Shown here in pieces: positions 9,312 through 16,414 of a stretch of DNA of 64,000 nt. The DNA comes from Stappia indica (GTDB lineage: Bacteria; Pseudomonadota; Alphaproteobacteria; Rhizobiales; Stappiaceae): NCBI RefSeq assembly GCF_001696535.1, contig NZ_MBQE01000005.1, positions 124,001-188,000 of the forward strand. The letters run 5' to 3'. Position numbers and translations under genes: made by a program. The notes under the pieces are model-generated. The model saw only the letters and a program-made list of their open reading frames with translations. It did not search any database and was not told where the DNA came from. Each line of letters starts with the position of its first letter. Position 1 is the stretch's first letter.

Positions 9312-9346
9312 TTGTCTGCAAAGCATGAAAAGATTGTATGCAATCT
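9312..9346. promoter_or_regulatory. Paired FCD/GntR operator-like boxes
   Basis: Between the divergent ABC operon and gntR gene lie two related boxes: TTGTCTGCAA (9312-9321) and AGATTGTATGCAATCT (9331-9346, perfect 6-bp arms around TATG). Their TTGT-n-TGCAA cores start 22 bp apart, about two helical turns. FCD-type GntR proteins are known to bind TTGTATACAA-like palindromes. I infer that the adjacent regulator binds here and controls both directions. Confidence 0.6.
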
Positions 9347-9420
9347 AGTCAGAGGATCGTGTGCGGTCCCTGTGCGCGGCGAGCGAAACGCGCTACAAGA
9401 ACGGCAGGGAATCACATGCC

Positions 9421-10134
9421 ATGACCGCTCACGATCATGCCGCCGCCGGCGGCCAGCTCTCCGACGACCGCGCCGGTGCGATCCGCGACCGGCTGCGCCT
9501 GGCCATTGTCGGGCGCAAGCTGGCACCCGGCACCAAGCTGTCGGAGGCCGAGGTTGGCGCCCTGTTCGACGTCAGCCGCACGGTCGTGCGCGCGGCGCTG
9601 CAGATGCTGGCCTTCGAGGGGCTGGTGCGCAGCGAGCGCAATCGCGGCGCCTTCGTCGCCAATCCCTCGCCCGACGAGGCGCGGCAGATCTTCGCCTCCC
9701 GCCGCCTGATCGAGCCGGGCATCGCCCGCGAGGCCTGCGCCCGCGTCGACGCGGCCGCGCTGGAGCGTTTCGCCGCGCTGATCGCCGAGGAGGCGAGCCA
9801 GATCGCCGCTGCCGGACCGCAGGCGCGCCAGGCCGAGATCAAGGCATCCGGAGATTTCCACCTGCTGCTGGCCGAGGTGGCGGGCAACGCCATCCTGCAC
9901 CGCTTCATGGAGGAGCTGGTGGCCCGCTCCTCGCTGGTGATTGCGCTGTACGGGCGCTCGGATGCTTCCAGCTGCGCCCATGCCGAGCATCGCGGCATCC
10001 TCGACGCGCTGGCCGCGGGCGATGCGGACCGGCTCGCCCGGCTGGTCGGCGAACATATCGACCATATCGAGGCCGACCTCGACCTTGCTCCGCAGGGCCG
10101 CGCCCCGGCGCTGAAGGATGCGCTCGGTTTCTAA
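9421..10134 (+). CDS. GntR family transcriptional regulator, FCD (FadR) subfamily
   Basis: 237 residues. The N-terminal winged helix-turn-helix shows KLSEAEVGALFDVSRTVVRA with the wing ERNRGAFVANP. The C-terminal all-helical FCD ligand domain contains the metal-binding histidines in FHLLLAEVAGN and EHRGILDAL. It diverges from the polyamine-type ABC operon and probably represses that operon until its ligand binds. Start chosen at MTAHDH; 20 extra upstream residues are open but would overlap the region just after the operators. The 3' end overlaps cfa by 4 nt on the opposite strand. Confidence 0.9.
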   Translation: MTAHDHAAAGGQLSDDRAGAIRDRLRLAIVGRKLAPGTKLSEAEVGALFDVSRTVVRAALQMLAFEGLVRSERNRGAFVANPSPDEARQIFASRRLIEPGIAREACARVDAAALERFAALIAEEASQIAAAGPQARQAEIKASGDFHLLLAEVAGNAILHRFMEELVARSSLVIALYGRSDASSCAHAEHRGILDALAAGDADRLARLVGEHIDHIEADLDLAPQGRAPALKDALGF

Positions 10135-11348
10135 AGCTTCGTCTCGCGCGCCTCGGCCGCCCGCTCCGCCTCGAACATGTAGTCCCGGGTGATCGGCACC
10201 GTGTCGATCCGCTTTGCCAGCTGCAGCTGGAACACCGTGTTGGTGCGCCGCCGGAAGCCGACCTCGCACAGCGCCAGATAGAATTCCCACATCCTGAGGA
10301 AACGCGCGTCGTAGATCTTCAGAACCTCGTCGCTGCGGGCGAGGAACCGCTCGCGCCAGTGGCGCAGCGTCTCCGCATAGTGCAGCCGCAGGATCTCGAC
10401 ATCGGTGGCATAAAGCCCGGTCTTCTCCACTTCGGTGAACACTTCCGACATCGCCGGCAGGTCGGCACCGGGAAAAATGTACTTGCGGATGAAAGGGTTG
10501 ATCGGAGCAGGCACGTCCGAATAGCCGATGGCGTGGATCAGCGCGACGCCATCCTCGGCAAGGAGCTCGCGCAGCCTCAAGAAATATTCGAGGTAATGCC
10601 GCTTGCCGACATGCTCGAACATGCCGACCGAGACGATCCGGTCGAACGGGCCTGGCTGCTCGCGGTAGTCCTTGAGGTGAAACGACACCCGGTCGCCGGC
10701 CGGCGAGCGGGCAGCGCGTGCGTTTGCGTGGGCATATTGCTCCTCGCTCAGCGTCACACCGGTGACCTCGGCACCGTGCTCCTCGGCAAGGTAGAGCGCC
10801 AGCCCGCCCCAGCCCGAGCCGATGTCGAGAACCTTCAGGCCCGGCCGGTCGAGCATCAGCTTGGCCGCGATATGCCGCTTCTTATTGAGCTGCGCCTCTT
10901 CCAGCGTGTCGTCGGGCGAGCGGAAATAGGCGCAGGAATACTGCCGGTCGCTGTCGAGGAAGAGGTCGTAGAGCGCTGGCGACAGGTCGTAGTGATGGGC
11001 GACGTTGCGCCGGGCCCGGCCTATCGGATTGGACTGTTTCAACCGCGCCGTGACGCGCTCCAGCAGCGACATCCAGGGATGGCTGGCCTCCGTCCCGTAG
11101 TTGCGGGCAAGCAGGTCGAGAACCTCGTACAGCCTGCCGTCGTCGACCGACAGGCTGCCGTCCATATAGGCCTCGCCGATGCCGAGCACCGGGTTGCGGA
11201 CCAACTGCCAGTCGGAGGCCTGCGGCGACAGGCGGACGGTTGCGAGCGGCTCCGAGCCGTCGCCCAGAAGATGGCGGCGGCCGGTCCTGTCGACCACGGC
11301 AAGGCTGCCGCGGCGAAGGATGGTACGAAGGATGCGCAGGAAGATCAT
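10131..11348 (-). CDS. cfa: Cyclopropane-fatty-acyl-phospholipid synthase family protein
   Basis: 405 residues. The SAM-binding motif is KVLDIGSGWGGLALYLAEEH (about 171-190), followed by GVTLSEEQYAHAN; the N-terminal lipid-binding domain begins at GSLAVVDRTGRRHLLGDG. The motif YSCAYFRSPDDTLEEAQ is typical of Cfa. The enzyme transfers a methylene from SAM onto unsaturated acyl chains of membrane phospholipids, a stationary-phase and acid-stress response. Length is near the usual 380-420. Convergent with the gntR gene, monocistronic in appearance. A related non-Cfa SAM methyltransferase of the same family cannot be ruled out. Confidence 0.88.
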   Translation of the reverse strand: MIFLRILRTILRRGSLAVVDRTGRRHLLGDGSEPLATVRLSPQASDWQLVRNPVLGIGEAYMDGSLSVDDGRLYEVLDLLARNYGTEASHPWMSLLERVTARLKQSNPIGRARRNVAHHYDLSPALYDLFLDSDRQYSCAYFRSPDDTLEEAQLNKKRHIAAKLMLDRPGLKVLDIGSGWGGLALYLAEEHGAEVTGVTLSEEQYAHANARAARSPAGDRVSFHLKDYREQPGPFDRIVSVGMFEHVGKRHYLEYFLRLRELLAEDGVALIHAIGYSDVPAPINPFIRKYIFPGADLPAMSEVFTEVEKTGLYATDVEILRLHYAETLRHWRERFLARSDEVLKIYDARFLRMWEFYLALCEVGFRRRTNTVFQLQLAKRIDTVPITRDYMFEAERAAEARETKL

Positions 11349-11487
11349 GGGTGGGGCTCGCGCTCATGTGGGTCCGGGTCGGGCCGCCGGGGAGGCGGTC
11401 CACATGCACAGGCGAGCGGCGGGAGGACCCGCCGCAGGGCGAGCCTAGCACGCTATCGTTGCAGAGCGAAAGGCGGCCGATGCAGGC

Positions 11488-12054
11488 CTAGAAACTGGGC
11501 GGCGTGCAGGCGCTGACCACGATGCAGGGCTCCGGCCCGACGGCGCGAAAGCGGTGCGGCTCGGTGCTGTCGAAGGCATAGGCATCGCCCGGCCCCAGGA
11601 TCTTGCGCTGGTCGCCGACCGTCACCTCCAGCCGGCCGGAGATCACCACGCCGCCCTCCTCGCCATCATGCGAGAGCGGCGCGCGTCCGGTATCGGCGCC
11701 GGGCTCGTAGCGCTCGTGCAGGATCTGCAGCCGACGGCCGAACAGGTTGCCTCCGACCTGGCGGTAGGAGATCCGTCCCTTGCCGATTTCCTTGAGCTCC
11801 TCCGCCTGGAAGAACACCTGCCGCTCGGCACCGGGTTCGAAGGCGAAGAAGTCGGTGAGGCTGACGGGTATGCCGTCGAGCACCCGCTTCAGCGCGCCGA
11901 CGGACGGGTTCATGCGGCCGGACTCGATCAGCGAGATCGTCGCGTTGGTGACACCGGCACGCTTGGCCAGCGTCCTCTGGGAGAGCCCGTGCGCGGCGCG
12001 CAACGTCCGCAACCTGCCGCCGATATCGAGTTCCGCATCGCCGCCGTTAGACAT
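11488..12054 (-). CDS. XRE-family regulator with cupin domain (PuuR-like)
   Basis: 188 residues. The helix-turn-helix is LSQRTLAKRAGVTNATISLI near residues 24-43. The C-terminal half is a cupin sensor domain, with SHDGEEGGVVISGRLEVTVG and GDAYAFDSTEPHRFRAVG supplying the barrel strands. This architecture is that of PuuR and related repressors of amine catabolism. It is transcribed divergently from the omega-amino-acid aminotransferase gene across a 132-bp gap with palindromes, so it probably controls that enzyme. The inducer is not visible. Confidence 0.9.
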   Translation of the reverse strand: MSNGGDAELDIGGRLRTLRAAHGLSQRTLAKRAGVTNATISLIESGRMNPSVGALKRVLDGIPVSLTDFFAFEPGAERQVFFQAEELKEIGKGRISYRQVGGNLFGRRLQILHERYEPGADTGRAPLSHDGEEGGVVISGRLEVTVGDQRKILGPGDAYAFDSTEPHRFRAVGPEPCIVVSACTPPSF

Positions 12055-12070
12055 GTTTACGATCCCGAAC

Positions 12071-12130
12071 GTTTTTCTGCTCAGACCAGTAAAAACAATG
12101 GCTTGCGAAAATCAAGAAACAGACTGTTTC
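12071..12130. promoter_or_regulatory. Candidate operators in the XRE-cupin/aminotransferase intergenic region
   Basis: Two inverted repeats are visible. GAAACAGACTGTTTC (12116-12130) is a perfect 15-bp palindrome with 7-bp arms. At 12071-12096, GTTTTTCTG is mirrored by CAGTAAAAAC with one extra base. Either could be the binding site of the divergent XRE-cupin repressor; the first sits 57 bp before the aminotransferase start. The link to the regulator is inferred. Confidence 0.5.
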
Positions 12131-12186
12131 AGGATGGAAAAAGGGCGCAGGCTGCACGCTGACAAAAAACCGCCAGAGAGGCCGCC

Positions 12187-13527
12187 ATGGACATGCTGGA
12201 CGACACGCCCCGGGGCAAGAGCAATCGCAAGCTCGACGCCTACTGGATGCCCTTTACCGCCAACCGCCAGTTCAAGGCGTCGCCGCGCATGCTGGTCGGT
12301 GCCAAGGGGCTGCACTACACCAGCGACGACGGGCGCGAGATCCTCGACGGCACCGCCGGTCTGTGGTGCTGCAATGCCGGCCACGGCCACACCGAGATCG
12401 CCGATGCGGTGCATCGCCAGCTGCTGGAGATGGACTACGCGCCGTCCTTCCAGATGGGCCACCCGCTGGCGTTCGAATTCGCCGAGCGGCTCAAGGATCT
12501 GGCGCCGGACGGCTTTGAGCACGTCTTCTTCACCGGTTCGGGTTCCGAATCCGTCGACACGGCGCTGAAGATCGCGCTGGCCTGGCACCGGGCCCGCGGC
12601 GAGGGCTCGCGCACCCGCCTGATCGGCCGCGAGCGCGGCTATCACGGCGTCGGCTTCGGCGGCATCTCCGTCGGCGGCCTCGTCAACAACCGTCGCCATT
12701 TCGGCACGCTGCTGACCGGCGTCGACCACCTGCCGCACACTCATGCGCCGGAGCACAACGCCTTCTCGCGCGGCCAGCCGGAATGGGGCGCGCATCTTGC
12801 CGATGATCTGGAGCGCCTCGTCGGCCTGCACGGCGCGGAGACCATCGCCGCCGTGATCGTCGAGCCGGTCGCCGGGTCCACCGGCGTTCTGGTGCCGCCG
12901 AAGGGCTACCTGCAGCGCCTGCGCGAGATCTGCGACAAGCACGGCATCCTGCTGATCTTCGACGAGGTGATCACCGGGTTCGGCCGCCTCGGCACGCCCT
13001 TCGCCTCGCAGTTCTTCGGCGTCATGCCGGACATCTTCACCACGGCCAAGGGCCTGACCAACGGCGCGGTGCCGATGGGCGCGGTCTTCACCACCGACCG
13101 CATCCACGATGCCTTCATGAACGGGCCGGAAGGCACGATCGAGCTGTTCCACGGCTACACCTATTCGGGCCACCCGATCGCCTGTGCCGCCGGCCTTGCC
13201 ACGCTCGACATCTACGAGCGCGACGGGCTGCTGACCCGCGCCGCCTCCATCGCTCCGGCCTGGGAAGAGGCGCTGCACGGGTTGAAGGACGCGCCTCATG
13301 TGATCGACATCCGCAATCTCGGCCTGATCGGCGGCATCGAGCTCGCCTCGCGCCCCGGCGCGCCGGGCGCGCGCGCCTACGACGTGTTCACGGCCTGCTT
13401 CCAGGAAGGCTGCATGATCCGCGTCACCGGCGATGTCATCGCCATGTCGCCGCCGCTTTCCATCGGCGAGGCGGAGATCACCCAGCTGATCGGCACGCTG
13501 CGCAAGGTGCTCGAGCGCACGCAGTAA
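12187..13527 (+). CDS. Omega-amino acid--pyruvate aminotransferase (class III)
   Basis: 446 residues of a PLP-dependent class III aminotransferase. The PLP lysine is K288 in TTAKGLTNGAVPMGAV, the cofactor-ring Asp is D259 in LLIFDEVITGFGR, and the phosphate contact region is TGSGSESVDTALK. The opening DAYWMPFTANRQFK matches beta-alanine/omega-amino-acid:pyruvate transaminases. It moves the terminal amino group of beta-alanine, putrescine or related amines to pyruvate. Downstream of a PuuR-like regulator and near a polyamine-type ABC importer, it probably serves amine catabolism. Exact amino donor is unproven. Confidence 0.9.
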   Translation: MDMLDDTPRGKSNRKLDAYWMPFTANRQFKASPRMLVGAKGLHYTSDDGREILDGTAGLWCCNAGHGHTEIADAVHRQLLEMDYAPSFQMGHPLAFEFAERLKDLAPDGFEHVFFTGSGSESVDTALKIALAWHRARGEGSRTRLIGRERGYHGVGFGGISVGGLVNNRRHFGTLLTGVDHLPHTHAPEHNAFSRGQPEWGAHLADDLERLVGLHGAETIAAVIVEPVAGSTGVLVPPKGYLQRLREICDKHGILLIFDEVITGFGRLGTPFASQFFGVMPDIFTTAKGLTNGAVPMGAVFTTDRIHDAFMNGPEGTIELFHGYTYSGHPIACAAGLATLDIYERDGLLTRAASIAPAWEEALHGLKDAPHVIDIRNLGLIGGIELASRPGAPGARAYDVFTACFQEGCMIRVTGDVIAMSPPLSIGEAEITQLIGTLRKVLERTQ

Positions 13528-13548
13528 AGCGTAGGCGGGGCGTCAGCC

Positions 13549-14484
13549 CTAGGACACAGCAGTCGGCCCGGGCACCTCGTCCGGGCCGCCGGCCTCGGCC
13601 CACAGCCGCGCCAGCTTGTCCGGATTGCGGACCAGATAGATCGCCTGCACGCGGCCATCGGCGACCTCGACGGCTGTCGCCTGCCGGGTACCGTCCGCCT
13701 CCAGGGCAAGTTCCCCGGGCAGTCCGTTGAGCTGCACCCGGCAGCGCCAGGCGGGCGGGCGGCCGAACTTGCGCGCCACGCCGGCAAAGAAACGGGCAAT
13801 GCGCAGGGCGCCGCGGATCAGGTTGCGGGCCGCGATCTTCTGCCCGCCGCCGTCCGAATGCAGCACCGCGCCTTCGGCCAGCAAGCGGCTCAGCCCCTCG
13901 ACATCGTTCTGCCGTGCCGCGTTCAGGAAGGCGGACGCCACGGCTTCGTGCTCCTGTTCATCGACGGAAAAACGCGGCCGCGCCTTGCGGATGTTGTCGC
14001 GGGCCCGGCTGGCGAGCTGCCGGCAGGCGGCCTCGCTGCGCCCCAGCGAGGCGGCGATCTCGCCGAAGCCGATATCGAAGACGTCGTGGAGCAGGAAAGC
14101 CGCCCGTTCCAGCGGCGAAAGCCGCTCCAGCGCCAGCATCAGCGCGAAGGAAATGTCGGAGGCGAAGGTCTCTTCCGGCGGCTCGGCAGGTGCGCCGCCG
14201 GCCGCGCCGAGCATCGGTTCCGGCAACCAGGGGCCGTCATAGGCCGCCTGTTCGCGCCTGCGCCGCCGCAGCCGGTCGAGGCAAAGGCGGGTGACGACGG
14301 TGGACAGGAACGCCTCCGGCTCCTCGACCGTGCTGCGGTCGGTGCGCTGCCAGCGCAGCCAGGCGTCCTGGACCACGTCCTCGGCATCGGCGCGCAGGCC
14401 GGTCATCCGGTAGGCGAGGCCGGTAAGCCGGCCCCGCATCTTCTCGAACGTGTCTACCGCGTCGCTCGCGGCGTCATGCTGCAT
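13549..14484 (-). CDS. ECF sigma factor, SigJ-type with C-terminal SnoaL-like domain
   Basis: 311 residues. Region 2 shows GLAYRMTGLRADAEDVVQDAW; region 4 shows RLSPLERAAFLLHDVFDIGF and the helix-turn-helix AASLGRSEAACRQLASRAR. After about residue 175 comes a SnoaL/NTF2-like domain (HEAVASAFLNAARQNDVEGL), typical of SigJ/ECF41 sigma factors in which this extension controls activity. It follows the AhpD-like gene by 25 nt on the same strand, the usual pairing of ECF41 factors with a carboxymuconolactone decarboxylase family target. The in-frame upstream gene is probably its target and operon partner. Confidence 0.9.
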   Translation of the reverse strand: MQHDAASDAVDTFEKMRGRLTGLAYRMTGLRADAEDVVQDAWLRWQRTDRSTVEEPEAFLSTVVTRLCLDRLRRRRREQAAYDGPWLPEPMLGAAGGAPAEPPEETFASDISFALMLALERLSPLERAAFLLHDVFDIGFGEIAASLGRSEAACRQLASRARDNIRKARPRFSVDEQEHEAVASAFLNAARQNDVEGLSRLLAEGAVLHSDGGGQKIAARNLIRGALRIARFFAGVARKFGRPPAWRCRVQLNGLPGELALEADGTRQATAVEVADGRVQAIYLVRNPDKLARLWAEAGGPDEVPGPTAVS

Positions 14485-14509
14485 CGGCCTTGCCCGTTCC
14501 CTTGCCTGT

Positions 14510-14950
14510 TTACCGGGGGTGTTCGCTGCGGAAGCCGACGCCGAGCCGGTTCCAGGCGTTGATGGCGCAAATCAGCAGCGACAGTTGTACCCGCTCCGCT
14601 TCGCTGAAATGCTGGGCGATGCCAGCGTAATCCTCGTCCGGCGCGCCGGTTTGCGCAAGCAGCGTCAGCGCCTCGGTCCAGGCAAGGGCGGCCCGCTCGC
14701 GCGGCGAGTAGAGCGACGATTCCCGCCAGGCCGGCAGCAGGTCGAGCCGAGTCTGGTCCATGCCGCCGGCCCGGGCGTCGCGCGAATGCATGTGCAGGCA
14801 GTAGGCGCAGCCGTTGATCTGCGAGGCGCGCAGCTTCACCAGCTCGACGAGCTCGTGCTCCAGCGCGTCGCCGCGTACCACGGCTTCGAGCGCCAGCATC
14901 GGCTTGAGCATGTCGGGGGCGATCCTGAAATAGTCGAGACGGGCAGTCAT
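14510..14950 (-). CDS. Carboxymuconolactone decarboxylase/AhpD-like protein
   Basis: 146 residues. The redox CxxC motif with its histidine is NGCAYCLHMH (Cys48, Cys51, His55), which identifies the alkylhydroperoxidase-AhpD core rather than a true decarboxylase. Such proteins reduce peroxides or act as thiol carriers. It precedes the ECF41-type sigma gene on the same strand and is the standard regulon member of that sigma family. Physiological substrate unknown. Confidence 0.88.
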   Translation of the reverse strand: MTARLDYFRIAPDMLKPMLALEAVVRGDALEHELVELVKLRASQINGCAYCLHMHSRDARAGGMDQTRLDLLPAWRESSLYSPRERAALAWTEALTLLAQTGAPDEDYAGIAQHFSEAERVQLSLLICAINAWNRLGVGFRSEHPR

Positions 14951-15100
14951 GGGAGGTCTCCAGTGCGTTGGTGTCGCTCCTGAGACGTTCGGGCCTCGCT
15001 CGCTGTGACATGGCTCGCGAAAAAATCTGCTCCGCAGCCGAAACGCAGGATCCTGCGGATCGGCTGGAGCCTGTCCCCGACCTTAGCCTTTCGCGGAAAT

Positions 15101-15166
15101 CGAGACGGATTTTGCAAAATTCCGTCTCGAAATCGCGAAATTTCGAGAATGGCCTCTCGAAATCGC
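15101..15166. repeat. Two adjacent hairpins sharing a 12-bp direct repeat
   Basis: Hairpin 1 has a 9-bp stem, CGAGACGGA (15101-15109) with TCCGTCTCG (15121-15129). Hairpin 2 has a 9-bp stem, ATTTCGAGA (15140-15148) with TCTCGAAAT (15155-15163). TCTCGAAATCGC occurs at 15125-15136 and again at 15155-15166, exactly 30 bp apart. No gene covers it. It could be a tandem regulator-binding site or an RNA structure. Confidence 0.65.
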
Positions 15167-15335
15167 CCAAATCCCGCCGAGGCGCGATGGAGCCGCGATC
15201 ACGCCCGGGCGGGGCCGGTTCAGGCGCCCGCACGAGCGCGCCTCCGGTTGGCGATAGAAAAATATGATGTCAGACAAGTGTAGATCTTAATTGCTGGGGA
15301 AGGGTGGTGGGGCCGAACGGGGAGGTGGGGCCAGG

Positions 15336-15403
15336 CTGGGGAAGCGGGGGGCGGAGACAGACCGGGGAAGCGGGGAGGCGGAGACAGACCGGGGAGGCGG
15401 GGG
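15336..15403 (+). repeat. 27-bp G-rich tandem repeat, about 2.5 copies
   Basis: Copies at 15336-15362 and 15363-15389 differ at two positions; a partial third follows to about 15403. Each unit contains CGGGGAAGCGGGG-like runs followed by CGGAGACAGAC. The repeated GGGG tracts could fold into a G-quadruplex on the plus strand. Not coding. Confidence 0.75.
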
Positions 15404-15512
15404 CGGGTGATGATGAAACACGATGTCAGACAAGCGCGAATCCCAGTTGACCGAACCGGTCGGGAACTGTTGATCGGACTGTTCGGGGAATGCTGGTCGA
15501 GCTGGTGGGGGA

Positions 15513-16124
15513 TTAGTTTCTTGCTCTGGCCATTTCTGCCCGCATCCGGCTGGAATCGCCCCAGGTCGAAAGCCAGATCATCAGGTCGGTCAGGCGGCCG
15601 ATGAGCGGCAGCAGCAGGGCGCGGGCAAGGCCGCGTGCCCGCTGGTTGTTCTCGGCCTCGCGCAGATGCGCCAGTTCCTCTTGCTGGATCGAGGCGATGA
15701 GGGCGTGCAGCTGCGGATCACGGTCGGCAAGGAAGGCGAGCTGGTCCTCCAGATGGCGGTGGACGGTGCTCTCCACGGCCTCGGTGCAGATCCACACCGT
15801 GTTGCGACCGCCGAGCGCGGTCAGGGCGCCGAGCACATAGCCGCCGAGGCTCCACAGCGACATGATCCGGCAGGGCCGGGCTTCCCGCGCGGGCATCGCC
15901 TCGCGAAACAGGCGGCAATGGTCGATCTCGTCGGCGCGCATCTCTTCCAGGGCCGGCACGATGTCGGGATAGAGGCGCCGGGCGACCGCGATCTGGGCAC
16001 TGTAGATCCGGATCGCGCCGAACTCGCCCGCGTGGTTGACCTTGAGAATGCGGCGGATGGTGAGCTGCGGGTCGCGGATGCCTGGCGATCCGGTCGAGGA
16101 TCTGGCCGGCGGACTGGTCGTCAT
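15513..16124 (-). CDS. coq7: Demethoxyubiquinone hydroxylase (COQ7)
   Basis: 203 residues of the di-iron COQ7/CatA family. Iron-ligand motifs are seen in order: VNHAGEFGAIRIY (Glu34), ADEIDHC (Glu66-x-x-His69), CTEAVESTVHRHL and QQEELAHLREAE. The enzyme hydroxylates demethoxyubiquinol in ubiquinone synthesis, membrane-associated. Start is placed at MTTSPPARSS because GGGGGGAG lies about 9 nt upstream; a longer ORF to 16163 lacks such a site. Alphaproteobacteria often use COQ7 in place of UbiF. Stands alone between unrelated genes. Confidence 0.93.
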   Translation of the reverse strand: MTTSPPARSSTGSPGIRDPQLTIRRILKVNHAGEFGAIRIYSAQIAVARRLYPDIVPALEEMRADEIDHCRLFREAMPAREARPCRIMSLWSLGGYVLGALTALGGRNTVWICTEAVESTVHRHLEDQLAFLADRDPQLHALIASIQQEELAHLREAENNQRARGLARALLLPLIGRLTDLMIWLSTWGDSSRMRAEMARARN

Positions 16125-16239
16125 CGATGTCGCTCCCCCCCTCGTCGCCGATGCATTCGGCACTCAGTACTGGGCAAGCGGCAGGCCATCGTCAAGGCGA
16201 GCGTTGCGCGCATCCCGGCGCGCTTCTCCCGAAACGGCA

Positions 16240-16277
16240 GCACCCGGCACCGCAGACTTTGCTGCGGCGCCGGGTGC
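16240..16277. terminator. Strong hairpin between amidase 3' end and coq7, terminator-like
   Basis: A 16-bp stem with one mismatch, GCACCCGGCACCGCAG (16240-16255) and CTGCGGCGCCGGGTGC (16262-16277), with a 6-nt loop. It lies downstream of the minus-strand amidase operon and upstream of coq7. No T-run follows on either strand, so factor-independent termination is uncertain; it may act as a transcript-end stabiliser. Confidence 0.45.
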
Positions 16278-16414
16278 CATGGCGCGGCGATGGGGCGCCG
16301 TGCTCTGGCTTCCCGGTGCAGCTCGGAGCCCCGGCTTCCGGGCGCGGGGGTCTCCTTGCTGGCTCGGGTGCCAGTTTTGCGGTGGCGGGCGTCAGCCCGG
16401 ACGTCAGGCGAACA

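Larger units (their letters stand above)
14951..15512. other. Gene-poor 560-bp region, hairpin- and repeat-rich
   Basis: I find no convincing coding sequence here. The left part holds two hairpins with repeated TCTCGAAATCGC; the right part holds a G-rich 27-bp tandem repeat bracketed by two copies of GATGTCAGACAAG (15266-15278 and 15422-15434). The gap separates the AhpD/sigma unit promoter side from the 3' end of coq7. The sequence could be regulatory for the ECF41 pair or simply a decayed insertion. Confidence 0.6.

Noticed and set aside
15336..15434. CRISPR array
   Set aside because: Only 2.5 tandem copies without spacers and no cas genes in the window.
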